The notes: generated by a model not told the origin, from the letters alone. A DNA stretch of 64,000 bases from Arthrobacter sp. KBS0703 (GCF_002008315.2 NZ_MVDG02000001.1:1488001-1552000); one strand, 5' to 3'; positions 1 to 9,642 are shown, numbered from the stretch's first letter. Translations and numbers: made by a program.

Positions 1-1224
1 ATCATCGCCATGATCGTCTCGACAGGCGTAGTCTCCACTACAGCCGTGGCGCAGGCGGTTGCCGGCTACCACACCAGCGGGACCAACGTCCGAGTTAGAG
101 CCGGGGCGAACACCCAGACAGCACAGATTAATTCCATCGCATCCGCGGGCACTCCTCTCGACATGGAATGCCAAACAGCAGGTCAAACTGTCACTGCCTC
201 GGGATTCGGCACCTCGTCGGTTTGGGACAAGCTTTACGGCTACGGCGGCTACATCTCGGACCTGTTCGTTCGGGAAACCCCCTACGCGCAATTCGACTCG
301 CGGATTCCTCGTTGCGGAGCGGCAACCGCCCAACCGCCGGCCCCCACCTACAGAACGTCTGTAGCAGTTACTCAACACACCGCGCCCTCCTTCAATGCGA
401 CCATAAGTGGCAATATTGCTGCCGGCACTCCTGTATCTATCTCTTGCCAGAACTACGGTACTGCCGTTGGAGGCAGCTTCATTTGGGACAGGATAGGCTC
501 CGCATTTATCAGTGACCTATACGTGAACGGCACGCCGTTTAACGCCTTCGACAGCCGGATTCCGCGGTGCGGACTCAATTTTCAACCCGTAGACTGCAGC
601 CACACCCTATTCATCGGTGCCCGTGGATCCGCCGAGGACTTAGGAAGCGAATCCATGGGCACACCCGGCGCCACAGTGATGGAGACTTATCTTCGACTAA
701 AGCTTCGCAGGACGGACGTGGATCCGGGCGGCGTCAACTACACCGCGTACCCGGTCGAATTCCTCTATCCGTGGTACGGGCCCTATTATCTTGGCGTATA
801 TATGAGCGGCGTGGACGACGGCACCAAAAAAACGCTGGATGTACTCCGCGCCCGAACGGACGGGAATGTCTGTGGCTGGGAGCACACGAAAACCGTCCTT
901 GTGGGCTACAGCTCAGGTGCTTGGGCTGTTGGCAACGCTATCGACCAAATGACCCCACAGGAGCGACAAACGATCCGCGGCGTGGTTACCTACGGTAACC
1001 CGAGATTCAATCCATCAGCCAACGGCGCCTCCGGATGGACCGGCCAAGGTATCCGGGGAGCTCGCGGCCCATACCCTGATGGAGTGAATACCCGCTCTCG
1101 GGACTACTGCCGCCAAGACGTAGTGTGCAAAGGCATCGTAGGGAGCTGGGCGGAGCACACAAGGTACGTCGACCCCGGGCCGGAGGTCGACAACGGAGTT
1201 ACATTTCTTTCCACCCAGATCTGA
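1..1224 (+). CDS. secreted cutinase-like serine esterase with two SH3-like repeats (5' end cut by window edge)
   Basis: The frame is open from base 1, and the first ATG (base 10) lies inside a hydrophobic signal-peptide core that ends in an AVAQA-type cleavage site, so the true start is probably just outside the window. After the signal come two related ~80-residue SH3b-like repeats, each ending in a FDSRIPRCG motif, probably for cell-wall or surface binding. The C-terminal half has cutinase-family landmarks: GARGS near the start of the fold, the nucleophile elbow GYSSGA, a downstream DVVC aspartate, and a late AEHTRY histidine, giving a plausible Ser-Asp-His triad. Known cutinases hydrolyse cutin or lipid esters outside the cell; the substrate here is unknown. 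The two wall-binding-like repeats before a cutinase fold are uncommon. Confidence 0.8.
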   Translation: MIAMIVSTGVVSTTAVAQAVAGYHTSGTNVRVRAGANTQTAQINSIASAGTPLDMECQTAGQTVTASGFGTSSVWDKLYGYGGYISDLFVRETPYAQFDSRIPRCGAATAQPPAPTYRTSVAVTQHTAPSFNATISGNIAAGTPVSISCQNYGTAVGGSFIWDRIGSAFISDLYVNGTPFNAFDSRIPRCGLNFQPVDCSHTLFIGARGSAEDLGSESMGTPGATVMETYLRLKLRRTDVDPGGVNYTAYPVEFLYPWYGPYYLGVYMSGVDDGTKKTLDVLRARTDGNVCGWEHTKTVLVGYSSGAWAVGNAIDQMTPQERQTIRGVVTYGNPRFNPSANGASGWTGQGIRGARGPYPDGVNTRSRDYCRQDVVCKGIVGSWAEHTRYVDPGPEVDNGVTFLSTQI

Positions 1225-1468
1225 CGAGCCGATGCGCGCAGACTGCAAACCGGCTGCCGCAGCCAGGTTTCGCCCGTTCTCAAAGGTGAGATCTTGAACC
1301 CCTAACCAGCTCAGCCGCCTGCCGCCTGAGTGAAGGAAGGAGGAGCCGCCCCCGCTGTGTGGTGCAGGCAACTTCGGAAAACGACACAGCCCGCATATTT
1401 TGCTGGTTACAACTATGTACGTACTATGCCCGAGCCTCGACGAGCGACGAAGACCCAGTAGTACTTTG

Positions 1469-2535
1469 TTAGGTTGGGGGCGCGTGTTGGCAGTAGGGGC
1501 AGCGGGCGAGCTGTCGGATGAGGATCCGTTGGAGTTCCTTGAGGACCCCGTACAGGCTCAGGCTTCCCCTGCTTTTGGGGTGGCAAGGCGTTTCCTGGTG
1601 ATGAACAGGTGGGCCGCTGACGCGAGGGTGACGTGGTGGTGGAAGCCCGGGAAGGACTGTCCCGCGAAGTGGGAAAGGCCGAGCCCGGTTTTCAGTTCGC
1701 GGTAGTCGTGTTCGATGCGCCATCGGATTTTCGCCAGCCTGACCGGGGTCCTGGTCGGTGTGTCGGCGGGCAGGTCGGAGAGACAGTAGGCGGTGGGTTC
1801 CTTGGCGCCGGGTGTCATTCGGGGATCAGCCAGGCCTCGGGCAGCGATCCGTTTTCGCCGGGAGCGATGTGCCGGCTGGCAGGCCTGACCCGCAGTGCCA
1901 GGAAGCGGGATTTCGTGGCCGCGGTTCTGTTAATGCCGGTGTTTTTCGTGCCGTGCCGCCAGGTGACCTGTCGTAGTTGACCCCTTCCGGCGGCTACCGC
2001 GAGTTCGGCCAGGCTGGCCGGGGCCTGTCGGTAGCGGGGCACGCTGGGCCGGCCCGTGGGGCTGGAGCGTTCGGCGAGTTCGGGAACGGAATTGGCCGGG
2101 TAGACGCTGGTGGATGCCTTGACCGCTATCACCCACGGAATGGACCGCTGGGTCAGCTCAAGCCCGGAACAGCGCGTTGTCCCCGTACGCGGCGTCGGCC
2201 ACCGCGACCGGGCACTTACGGCCCCAATGGGCGAGTTCATCGATCATCTCCAGGGCGAGCTCCCACTTGGGCCGGTGCCGCACGTGATCCGGGATCCTGG
2301 CCTTTACCCGGCGGGCGACGACGGCTTCGGCGTGCTTGTTAGTGTCCGCACAGGTGTCGTCCCAGGCTCCGGGCACGAACAGGCGCCAGTCCACCGGGGC
2401 CGAGGCCTGGTCGGTGACCATGTGCACGGTGGCGGCAACCTGGCAGTTGCCGATCTTGCCCAGCGTGCCCGAGTACTGGCGCGCCACGCACGCCGAGGCG
2501 GCCCCGTCTGCGTCTGGCCGGATCGGGAAACCCAC
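1469..2535 (-). pseudogene. IS701-family transposase remnant, truncated and frameshifted
   Basis: Read on the minus strand, pieces in different frames together make a typical IS701-type DDE transposase. They include a GKIGNCQVA segment and VADAAYGDNALFR (about 2535-2160), the central part ending LPEAWLI (about 2160-1818), and KIRWRIEHDYRELKTGLG carrying the YREL signature (about 1818-1560). At least two frameshifts (near 2160 and 1818) separate them. The N-terminus is missing, cut off where the IS1182 remnant begins near 2535. The element is dead and is a scar of earlier transposition. No terminal inverted repeats were located. Confidence 0.8.
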
Positions 2536-3720
2536 ACCGGATCAGGGAGGCGATCGCGGAGGTCGTCGCGGAGACCGGAATCCTGAACGGCAAGCGCCGG
2601 CGGCGGTGGATACGACGGTCCTGGACGACGCGGTCGCGAGGCAGGACTCGATCACGCAGCCGATCGCCGGCCTCCGCCGCTTCGGCCGTGACGTCCCCGG
2701 AGCGCAGGAACTGGTGAGCACCCACGTTACGTGGTACGACTACGCCGCATCGGCAAACCGGACATCGATTGGGACGACCAGGATGCCAAGGATGGGCGTG
2801 TTTCGGCGCTGGTCACTGACGCGCTGGCGCTGCTGGCCGCGGTCGATCCCGAAATCTTGGACCGTAAGGCGGCCCATGCGTACGCGCTGCTTGCACTTGT
2901 CGCCGGGCAGGACGTGGAACCGGCTGAAGATTCGGACGGGACCGACGGGCGGTGGCGAATCGCCCGCAAGGTCGCCCCGGAACGGATGATCTCGACCGTG
3001 GACCCCGATACCCGGCACGCGCATAAGACCCAGTCCCGGCAGCAAGACGGATTCAAGGCCCACATTGTCATCGAACCCGATACCGGGCTGATCACCGCCG
3101 CGGAGCTGACCAAGGCCTCCGGGCCCGAGAACGGCGACGGAACCATCAGTGCCCGGCTGATCTCCCTGGATCCCACGATCGCCGGCACCAGCGTCCGCGT
3201 CCAGGCCGACTCGGCCTACGGTTCCGGGGAAATGCTCGCCGCTCTCGCCCGCACCGCGCATACCCCAGTGATCAAACCATGGCCGCTCCGCCCTGCCGTC
3301 GAAGGCGGGTTCACCCTCGATGACTTCACCGTCGATGAGGCAGCCGGCACCGTGACCTGCCCGCACAACCTCACCCGCGCCATCACCGCCAAAAGACGGG
3401 TCACGTTCGGCGCCGCCTGCACCGGCTGTCCTTTCAGGGCACGATGCACCATTCACCACAGGGACGCAAGCTCGTTCTCCACGAACACAACGCGTTGCAG
3501 CGCGAACACCGCCAACGCGCCGCGGATCCGGCCTTCCAGGATGACTACCGCACGCACCGGCCCATGGTCGAGCGGTCCATCGCCTGGAGGACCCGCGGCA
3601 ACCGCCGCGTACCCCACCGCGGCATCAGCCGGGCAGGTCCCTGGTGAACGCGATCAGCCGTTCATGGTGGACGTTGGCGGCGAACTGGCCGCCGACCGGG
3701 ACGCCTTTTAGGCTGGGGGC
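2536..3720 (+). pseudogene. IS1182-family transposase remnant, multiply frameshifted
   Basis: Fragments in different frames reconstruct an IS1182-type transposase: IREAIAEVVAETG (about 2541), VDTTVLDDAVARQD (about 2605-2640), a long central frame from about 2745 with HKTQSRQQDGFKAHIV, the aspartate region QADSAYGSGEM, and GCPFRARC. A frameshift near 3450 moves the rest (LHEHNALQREHRQR, RTHRPMVERSIAW) into another frame. At least three frameshifts and a missing N-terminus make it inactive. It abuts the IS701 remnant head-to-head, so one element probably inserted into or recombined with the other. Confidence 0.8.
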
Positions 3721-3811
3721 CGAAGATGTAGTCATACTCGTTCGTGTGCGGCTGCCGCCCTGCTCGCTCGTGTCTGGCCCTTCTCCAGGCCGGGAAGTCC
3801 AGCTGTTCCGG

Positions 3812-5353
3812 CTATGGCGCGGGTGTTGGCAAAGGGCTGCACAGCATTCGGGCGTCGCCCCACGCTGCTTTCTGATCGGTCCTTTTTTGCGGGTCGACCT
3901 TGGCCAGGTAGGCAACCAGCTTGAAACGGAAGACTCCCTTCAGGTCAACCTTTACGGACCTCGGTTTTCCGGTGTTCAAAACTCCTAGCTGCTCCGTCTT
4001 TCCGCCTTCCCGTTCCAGGAGGAACTTGGCGGTGACGGAGGCCGAGCTGTCGTCCATCCCAATTGTGGCTTCGAAGGTGGTGCATTTGGTGTAGGCGTTC
4101 CAGAGCGAGGTACTGCGTTGCCCTCCGCTGAGCATCCGCATCATGTAGCTTTGCGGGTAGACGTCCCCGGCGATGACGGCCGGGCCAGGCAGGAAGTTGG
4201 CGCAACCTCCCGTGCAGCTTAGTGACTCGATTTCGGTTTCGATCGGCTGCATGTCGGCCAGGTAGTACCAGGTCGGGCCCGCCGCGGGCGCGGCCGTGGG
4301 CGTTGTCTCCGACGGTGTGGGGGTTTCAGACGTCTCCGTTGCGGTGGGCGTGGGAGTCTCGGTCAGTGTATCCGTCGGCGACGAGGACGGCGTTTCGGAT
4401 GGGGTATCGGAGATTGAGGGCTGGGTTTGCGGTGGCGGGGAAGTGTTTCCGGGGCGAAGGAGGGCTATAGCCAATACAGCGGCCAGGACGACCATGGCGG
4501 CTGCCACTGCAGCCGGTATCCAACGCCGCCTTTGGGCGGGCTGCGCCGCTGCCGGTGCCGGCGTTTCCACCGTGCGGGTGAGTGTTGCCGTGTCCGTGGT
4601 GAGAGGCCCGAGTCCGCCGGTCTGGCGGACGTGCTGGAAGGCTTCCAGCAGGGCGGCGGCCGTGGGCCTTTGGTTGCTGAGTGCGACACGCACCTGGTCC
4701 GTCAGCGTGCCGGCGAATTGCCCGTCCGGGATCCCGGCGTCGGGGCTGCGGCCGGAGAAGAGCCACAGTGCCACCGCTCCGAAAGACCACACATCGGAGA
4801 GTTTTGTGGCCTCCTGGCCAGCCCGGACTTCCGGCGCCATGAATTGCGGGCTCCCGATGATGCCTGCCGTCTTCGTTGCCTCCGGATCCCTGTGCGATCT
4901 GGCGATGCCGAAGTCTGCGACGAACGCCTGCTGCCTCTGGTCGAGAAGGATGTTGGAGGGCTTCAGGTCGCGGTGCGTGACGTCCGCCTCGTCATGAAGG
5001 TAAGCGAGTGCTTCCAGCACCTCCGTGAGGATGTTTACCTTGGCACTGGCGGTGAGCGCCGTTGCCTTGCCCAGGTCCCGGCCCGGGACGTACCGCATCA
5101 CAAGGTACAGCCGGCCGTCCTCCGTGAATGTGTCAAAAATGGGCACTATCCGGGGATGGTCCAGGCCGGCCACGGTGTGCGCTTCCATTTCGAGGCGCCG
5201 CTGGTGGCCAGGCTCGGGACTCTGGCCGAGTCCTTTGATGGCGACGTCCCGGTTCAAGCGTTCGTCGCGGGCAAGCCAGACCTCGCCCATTCCGCCTTCC
5301 CCGAGCTTGCTGATGAGCCTGAACCGGCTTCCGAGTATTTGTCCTTCGTCCAT
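3812..5353 (-). CDS. transmembrane serine/threonine protein kinase with NPCBM-like extracellular domain
   Basis: The start is set at 5353 (MDEGQILG) because AGGAAGG lies about 9 nt upstream; a longer open frame to 5416 has no such site. The 513-residue product has a complete Hanks-type kinase: GEGGMGEVW loop at 18-26, catalytic Lys40, HRDLK at 127-131, DFG at 147-149, and a GSPQFMAPE segment. A membrane span follows (WIPAAVAAAMVVLAAVLAIALL), then a Ser/Thr/Pro/Glu-rich linker, then an outer domain with cysteines and a TTFEATIGMDD...VKVDLKGVFRFKLVA pattern like NPCBM/NEW2 carbohydrate-binding modules. Sensing of cell-wall glycan is inferred. The FHA gene ends 67 bp upstream, so the two look like one transcription unit, with the FHA protein a likely phospho-partner. 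Confidence 0.88.
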   Translation of the reverse strand: MDEGQILGSRFRLISKLGEGGMGEVWLARDERLNRDVAIKGLGQSPEPGHQRRLEMEAHTVAGLDHPRIVPIFDTFTEDGRLYLVMRYVPGRDLGKATALTASAKVNILTEVLEALAYLHDEADVTHRDLKPSNILLDQRQQAFVADFGIARSHRDPEATKTAGIIGSPQFMAPEVRAGQEATKLSDVWSFGAVALWLFSGRSPDAGIPDGQFAGTLTDQVRVALSNQRPTAAALLEAFQHVRQTGGLGPLTTDTATLTRTVETPAPAAAQPAQRRRWIPAAVAAAMVVLAAVLAIALLRPGNTSPPPQTQPSISDTPSETPSSSPTDTLTETPTPTATETSETPTPSETTPTAAPAAGPTWYYLADMQPIETEIESLSCTGGCANFLPGPAVIAGDVYPQSYMMRMLSGGQRSTSLWNAYTKCTTFEATIGMDDSSASVTAKFLLEREGGKTEQLGVLNTGKPRSVKVDLKGVFRFKLVAYLAKVDPQKRTDQKAAWGDARMLCSPLPTPAP

Positions 5354-5420
5354 CGGTCCCGCCTTCCTCGCCGCTAATGGCGATGTTGAATCTGTTGCGC
5401 GTTGCCGTGCCTGCATGCGC

Positions 5421-6257
5421 TCAGGCCGAATCTGGCTTGGCCGAAGTTCCGTTATCGAAGCGGATGGGTTCAGATCGGCCGATGGTGATGGTGGCCCCCG
5501 ACCGTAGCGCGGCCGGAGCGCTCACCGGCTTGCCGTCGATGTGGGTCGGGTTCGTAGAGCGTGCGGGGACCAGCGTCCACTCGGTCCCGGTGTAGGTAAT
5601 GTCGGCCTGGTGGGCCGAGATCTCGGGGTGCACCGTCACGATGTGGTTGTCTCGGGACCGGCCAAGTCTGTAGGGCGCTTCGCCCGGCCGCAGTGTCCAT
5701 TCCTGGTCTTTGAAGGTCAGCCAGGCAACACCGAAGCGCTCGGTGCTGTCGGCCGCGCGTGTCATCCCTGACCGGGTCAGCGTCCGGGTGGATCCGTCCC
5801 GCGACATTTTGAAAGTGACGATGGGACGCAGGCGCTTCAGCCGGGGGCTTGGCCACACATTGACCGGGACGGCATCCTCGCCGGCCGAAATCCAGCCCTG
5901 CTCCAGTGCGTATTTGTGGCGATAGGCGGCCAGCTGGTCGGTGAACTCCTTGATGCCGAATTGCTCGACGAAGCTGTAATCCTCCTGCGGCATCTCAACG
6001 GAGATGTTCCGGACCGGCATAATCTGCCCGGAAGGGCCCTTGATGCCGGTGCGCCGCATGCTGGCACGGTAGGTGAGATTGACCCGCCATTGCGTGAGCG
6101 GGCCCGCGTCCAGGTCTTTGCGCAGGTACAGTTTCGCTGCCTGCCAGGTTGTGATGTCGCGCAGCCGGCCGACGTTCTGGAAGAACACCCAGGTTCCAAG
6201 GAGGGGCAGTCCGATGACAAGGCCGACCACAACGGCCAGGCCAACAAGTTGATTCAT
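5421..6257 (-). CDS. membrane-anchored FHA-domain protein
   Basis: A strong ribosome site (GGAGGAACGCCG then ATG) supports the start at 6257. The N-terminus is one membrane helix (about residues 5-27). The C-terminal ~85 residues form a forkhead-associated domain: the conserved Gly-Arg in RLGRSRDNHI, SAHQADI in place of the usual SRxHA, and TNPTHIDGKPV in place of the NGT loop. FHA domains bind phosphothreonine peptides, and this one sits directly upstream of a transmembrane Ser/Thr kinase in the same orientation, so it is probably a substrate or adaptor of that kinase at the membrane. The ~150 residues between the helix and the FHA domain were not recognised. Confidence 0.82.
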   Translation of the reverse strand: MNQLVGLAVVVGLVIGLPLLGTWVFFQNVGRLRDITTWQAAKLYLRKDLDAGPLTQWRVNLTYRASMRRTGIKGPSGQIMPVRNISVEMPQEDYSFVEQFGIKEFTDQLAAYRHKYALEQGWISAGEDAVPVNVWPSPRLKRLRPIVTFKMSRDGSTRTLTRSGMTRAADSTERFGVAWLTFKDQEWTLRPGEAPYRLGRSRDNHIVTVHPEISAHQADITYTGTEWTLVPARSTNPTHIDGKPVSAPAALRSGATITIGRSEPIRFDNGTSAKPDSA

Positions 6258-7181
6258 CGGCGTTCCTCCGGCCCGCGAGCAGCAATGTGTGCCCAGCGTA
6301 CTGCTTGTGGGTGGCCGGGAGACGGAGCATCCGTTAGATGACGAAAACCGGTACCCTGTGTCACGCCGACTGTGCTTGGGTTCAGGCAGGGCCCAGCTGG
6401 GCGGCCTGAGCTTTGTGGGGATTCCGTCCCTTGGGAATGGTCCGGGACGAAAAAGACGTACTTGGTGACGCGGGCGCCGGTCACAGGTGCATAGACGATC
6501 TTTGCGATCTGGAAAGCTCTGCGTCTCGGTGCCATTCGCCGTGCGGTAGTCATCCGCAGTCGGGTATCCGAGCGTGAGGTTCGGCGATCCGCGGGCGAGA
6601 TTGCGCCGTGCAGGGCATGCGCGCCGGCAGTCGGGGGCCCGCGTGGTGGTTCCGCCCTGCTATTTCTGCAGGACTCCGCCGTTTTTGAGGCTGCCCCGCT
6701 GGACGCCTGGCGGTCGGGATGAAGACGACGAGGGCGGTGTAGGGCCTGGCCACCCGCCTGACTTCGGCCCGGATGGTGTCGGCTATGACCGCGTAGTTTT
6801 GGGTTGATTTTGCTTTTCACCGGACGCCGGTCCGGACGGAGGCCACCGACATGGAGATCTGGTTGTTGGGCGAGGCCTTCCAGTAGCTGCTGGCTGAGGT
6901 GATGCTGCCTTGGCGGCGGTGGATGGAGTTGGGCTGCGCGGCGGTCTCATCGGCCAGCTGGGCCGTCACGAGGGTGATGCGAGCGAAGCCGGAACCCCTG
7001 ATGCGGGTGCGGACTGGGGGCGCCTGTGCACCTTTGGCACAACACCTCTGGCACGGTATCTGATGAGATTTGGGCCATCTGAGGAGCTCGCGAGTTTTGC
7101 CGTTCATTGACCCGAAGACGTAACTATTGTTGGCAAAACTACAAGCCACACCAACCATGGCATCATCCCCGTAGCCAAATG
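6258..7181. other. region without a convincing gene
   Basis: Open frames exist on both strands, but none has the codon pattern, start site or recognisable domain of a real gene. Short peptide-like stretches on the minus strand (for example RPYTALVVFIPT near 6735 and KIVYAPVTGARVTKYVFFVP near 6480) lie in different frames and look like debris of decayed genes. It lies between the FHA operon and the patatin fragment. Confidence 0.4.
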
Positions 7182-7469
7182 TCATTCCTCCCACATATCC
7201 ATTCGAAACGTAGAGAAAATCGGGCTTCGAGGATAATAGCTGCCTAAGCAGGGCAGCATGCGCCTCCGGGAATTGAGCTGGGTCGCGCCGGCTATCTGGG
7301 CCGCGGCCGTCGAGCCGGCCGACGTCCCGATGGTCAGGTCGGCTGTGGTCACGTCCAAACCGGCATCGAACAGGCCGGCGACGACGCCGATCAGCCACGC
7401 ATTGCCTGTCGATCCGCCGCCACCGAGGACCAACGCTCGCTCACCCGCGGCGCACCCGCCTTGTGGCAT
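7182..7469 (-). pseudogene. patatin-like phospholipase, N-terminal fragment
   Basis: The first ~70 residues match the start of bacterial patatin-like phospholipases: RALVLGGGGSTGNAWLIGV is the glycine-rich oxyanion loop, followed by LTIGTSAGSTAAA with the catalytic serine in GTSAG. After AQIAGAT the similarity stops and the frame ends about 25 residues later, while full family members run to about 280 residues with a catalytic Asp. No continuation was found in other frames, so this is a truncated remnant. It cannot be an active lipase without the second catalytic residue. Confidence 0.7.
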
Positions 7470-7942
7470 CGACCTTCGGCTGATCCTGGCCGGACCCCGG
7501 CCGGTCCGAGGCCGTCGTCGAGGTGAAGTGCAGAGTTGAAAAAGGTGTTGTGTTCATGGGAGTCGCCTTCCGCGAATTGCCTGTCGGGCGCTCCCGGTGG
7601 CGACTAGCTCAGTCGCGCGATCTTGGACTGCAGGGGAGCACCCACTATGGATACTGCGTTCATGGGTCTCACCTCCTGCCGACGGATCACGATCACGATC
7701 ACGATCACCGAAAGAATCGCACACCGGCGGCGCGGTGCGCAACGGGCATCAAGTCTGCCGTGCTGTCGAACGCGCCGCCGGCAGCTACACCCTCATCTGT
7801 GATGGGCCCGAAAATGCCAAAGGACGCGACTCTTCTGTGGCGTAACCAGGCCCAGAACGCCTACCAATTTGCAGCCAATAGCTGTTTTGCTTCGATTTTC
7901 GACGACAAGGCCGGTGTTTCAGAGAGCGTCCGAAAGTGCCCT
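7470..7942. other. gene-poor stretch with GATCAC microsatellite and a possible short leader peptide
   Basis: There is no convincing gene. Two things are visible. Around 7680-7707 the hexamer GATCAC is repeated about four times. On the minus strand an ATG at 7663 opens a 19-codon frame (to 7604) behind an excellent ribosome site, GGAGGTGAG; a peptide this short could be a leader or a leftover gene start. The right edge is the first R1 repeat. Confidence 0.35.
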
Positions 7943-8409
7943 GGGAAAGCAAAAAGGCCCCCATTTGGGAGCCATGTGATAACCTGCGTCTCTAGAGCCG
8001 GAATATCGTTCCTCAGGTTATCACATGAGGTAAAACAGACGTCTCTCACAAATTCAGACGATCGACCGTATCCGGTCGTTCAAACGTTCGGGAACCTACC
8101 GCCGGTAGGGTGACAAAACGGCCCTACATCCCAATACTGGCGCGGATTTTGCATCCCACTTGACCCCCACTCGACCAAAACGACCTGGGAGGGGACACCT
8201 ATATGGAAGGGAAAGTGTATTAACTAGGAAGGGAGGGCCCTCTAGGAGAAGAGAACAAGGGGCCCCTTATATATATCTCTATTTCTGGTCGTTTAAGTAG
8301 AGTAGTAGTAGTAGGGGCCCTATATTCCCCGGTATTCCGCGGATTTCCCACTCGACCAACTGGTCGTTTCGTGGTCGATCGGTGGGAGTGGCCGGTAGAG
8401 CGGCGAATT
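7943..8409 (+). repeat. R1 repeat, copy a (~467 bp, non-coding)
   Basis: Nearly identical to 37191-37658 in the same orientation and related to 24574-24998 inverted. Inside are an inverted repeat TGTGATAACCT...AGGTTATCACA whose loop holds TCTCTAGAG and the small palindrome GGAATATCGTTCC; a CCTACCGCCGGTAGG palindrome; several CGACCA/TGGTCG half-sites, including CGACCAACTGGTCG near the right end; an AT-rich run TTATATATATCTC; and an AGT microsatellite. The edges are sharp at gggaaagc on the left and cggcgaatt on the right. The function is unknown. Origin or centromere iterons, a shared promoter/operator or a non-autonomous mobile element are the main options. Confidence 0.9.
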
Positions 8410-8466
8410 CATCCCCGAACGGATCAAATTCGGCCGCCGGCGCCGTTTGGGACCCTGGCCGCACAC

Positions 8467-8880
8467 ATGATGAGCATGACCACATCACAGAACCGGCAGC
8501 CCAAGGGGATCACCACCGGCGGGCAGTTCGCTCCCGACGCCCACGCCGAGTCGACCCTCCTTCTTGACCCTGCCACCCGCGACGTCATCCTCTCCCCCGG
8601 CGACGGCGACACCTTCCCGGAGTTCGCTGACGGGGACGTCATCGAGACCCTGAACGTGAGCCGCTCCGATGACGGGTCCGGCTACTGGATCTCCCCGGCC
8701 AAGATTCAAAGGTCGTCCTCCGGCTGCCCGCACGCGGCTCTCAGATGGCATCGGCCACAGGCATACGAACTGCAGCCGCCGTCTTTGAGGCCTTCGTGCC
8801 GAGCGGTGAGAGACGCGGAATTGCAATCCCTGAATTACCCGATAGGCTGAGAGCACTTAACTACCCTGAGCGGGACTGGA
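8467..8880 (+). pseudogene. QPKG/GGQFA-type small protein, degenerate copy 1
   Basis: The N-terminus (NRQPKGITTGGQFAPDAHAE, then LLDPATRDVILSPGDGDTFPEFADGDVIE) closely matches the gene at 38936. ATGs at 8467, 8470 and 8476 are all possible. After GSGYWISPAKI the frame drifts, and sequence like the other copy's C-terminus reappears in another frame (AVFEAFVPSG..., then LNYPERDW), so the copy carries at least one frameshift. The N-terminal NRQPKG-x-x-GGQF signature is common in Arthrobacter accessory proteins of unknown function. It lies directly right of R1 copy a and its tail runs into a tandem repeat. Confidence 0.6.
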
Positions 8881-9024
8881 TAACGGACCATCCAGGAGCG
8901 TCGCGACGACGGGACCCTGCAGCCATAAGGCCTCCCACCACCAACAACCCCGAGCGGGACTGGATAACAGACCATCCAGGAGCGTCGCGACGACGGGACC
9001 CTGCAGCCATAAGGCCTCCCACCC
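8861..9024 (+). repeat. 84-bp tandem repeat, two units
   Basis: Two nearly identical 84-bp units carry CCCGAGCGGGACTGGATAAC, a CGTCGCGACGACGG stretch and GCAGCCATAAGGCCTCCCACC. The CCCGAGCGGG core is an inverted repeat. The same core and the CAGCCATA.GGCCTC end occur in the 67-bp units at 39356-39818, so both arrays derive from the same sequence at the 3' end of the QPKG-type gene. Confidence 0.9.
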
Positions 9025-9144
9025 CACGGATAGTCCTCTACGTGGAATTATGCATAGACGCCACCGTGGAGGCCGTTACATCGGTCCGCGGCACGCCGGT
9101 AACCGTTTCATGTGGCGCTTCGGTCCTTCCGTAGCATTGAGCGC

Positions 9145-9642
9145 ATGGGTCTTCGAGGTCAGTCAGGCGCATCCTTGGGTGGAAGTGTTGTCCGTACACG
9201 GCAGAGGAAGCTGCAGCGCAACAGCTCCCCCTGCCCGACCTGCGGGGCCGGCAAAGGCTCTCCGTGTTTTGACAACACCCCTGGCGGCGGGCTGAGGAAG
9301 CTCTCCCGGACGCACCGGGCGCCGGCGGCACCGCAGCGGTCCGGGGGTACCGGCAAGTTGGCCAACAAGACTGTCAGGAGTGCCAGGCAGGCCTACCAGA
9401 AGGCAGAGGAGCTGGGACCGATCATCCCTGTCCGGCCGACCCGGCTCAGGATGGACCGGTCACCGCGCCTCGAACCCGGGCAGGTGTACGTGATGCGGGC
9501 TGGGTCCGTCTACCATCCGGCCTGGTGCTCGATCGTGGCCGCCAAATGGGACAGCGACCCCGGAGGGTTGCTGCTGATCGCTGAGGACACCGTGGGCGGT
9601 CGCCGTGAGTGCAAGGCCTGCGAGGAACCGCTGACCGACTAG
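9145..9642 (+). CDS. zinc-finger-like protein, copy 1
   Basis: The start is placed at 9145 because both copies of the gene share TAGCAT, then 7 nt, then ATGGGTCTTCGAGG, a leaderless promoter arrangement. The 165-residue product has a basic N-terminus, then CPTCGAGKGSPC followed by THR, the pattern of small actinobacterial zinc-finger domains (CPxCGAxxGxxC...H). Later it has HPAWC and CKACEEP near the C-terminus, which could form a second metal site. It is about 90% identical to the gene at 39977, including flanking DNA. A DNA- or RNA-binding role is an inference from the finger and basic charge. It closes the R1/QPKG/tandem-repeat module. Confidence 0.75.
   Translation: MGLRGQSGASLGGSVVRTRQRKLQRNSSPCPTCGAGKGSPCFDNTPGGGLRKLSRTHRAPAAPQRSGGTGKLANKTVRSARQAYQKAEELGPIIPVRPTRLRMDRSPRLEPGQVYVMRAGSVYHPAWCSIVAAKWDSDPGGLLLIAEDTVGGRRECKACEEPLTD

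Noticed and set aside
6254..6820. 188-codon minus-strand frame as a gene
   Set aside because: No domain, odd composition rich in Arg/Pro/Ser, no ribosome site; likely open by GC bias.
7604..7663. 19-codon leader peptide as a firm gene
   Set aside because: Strong ribosome site, but no attenuator structure or downstream intact gene, and it overlaps decayed DNA; only noted.
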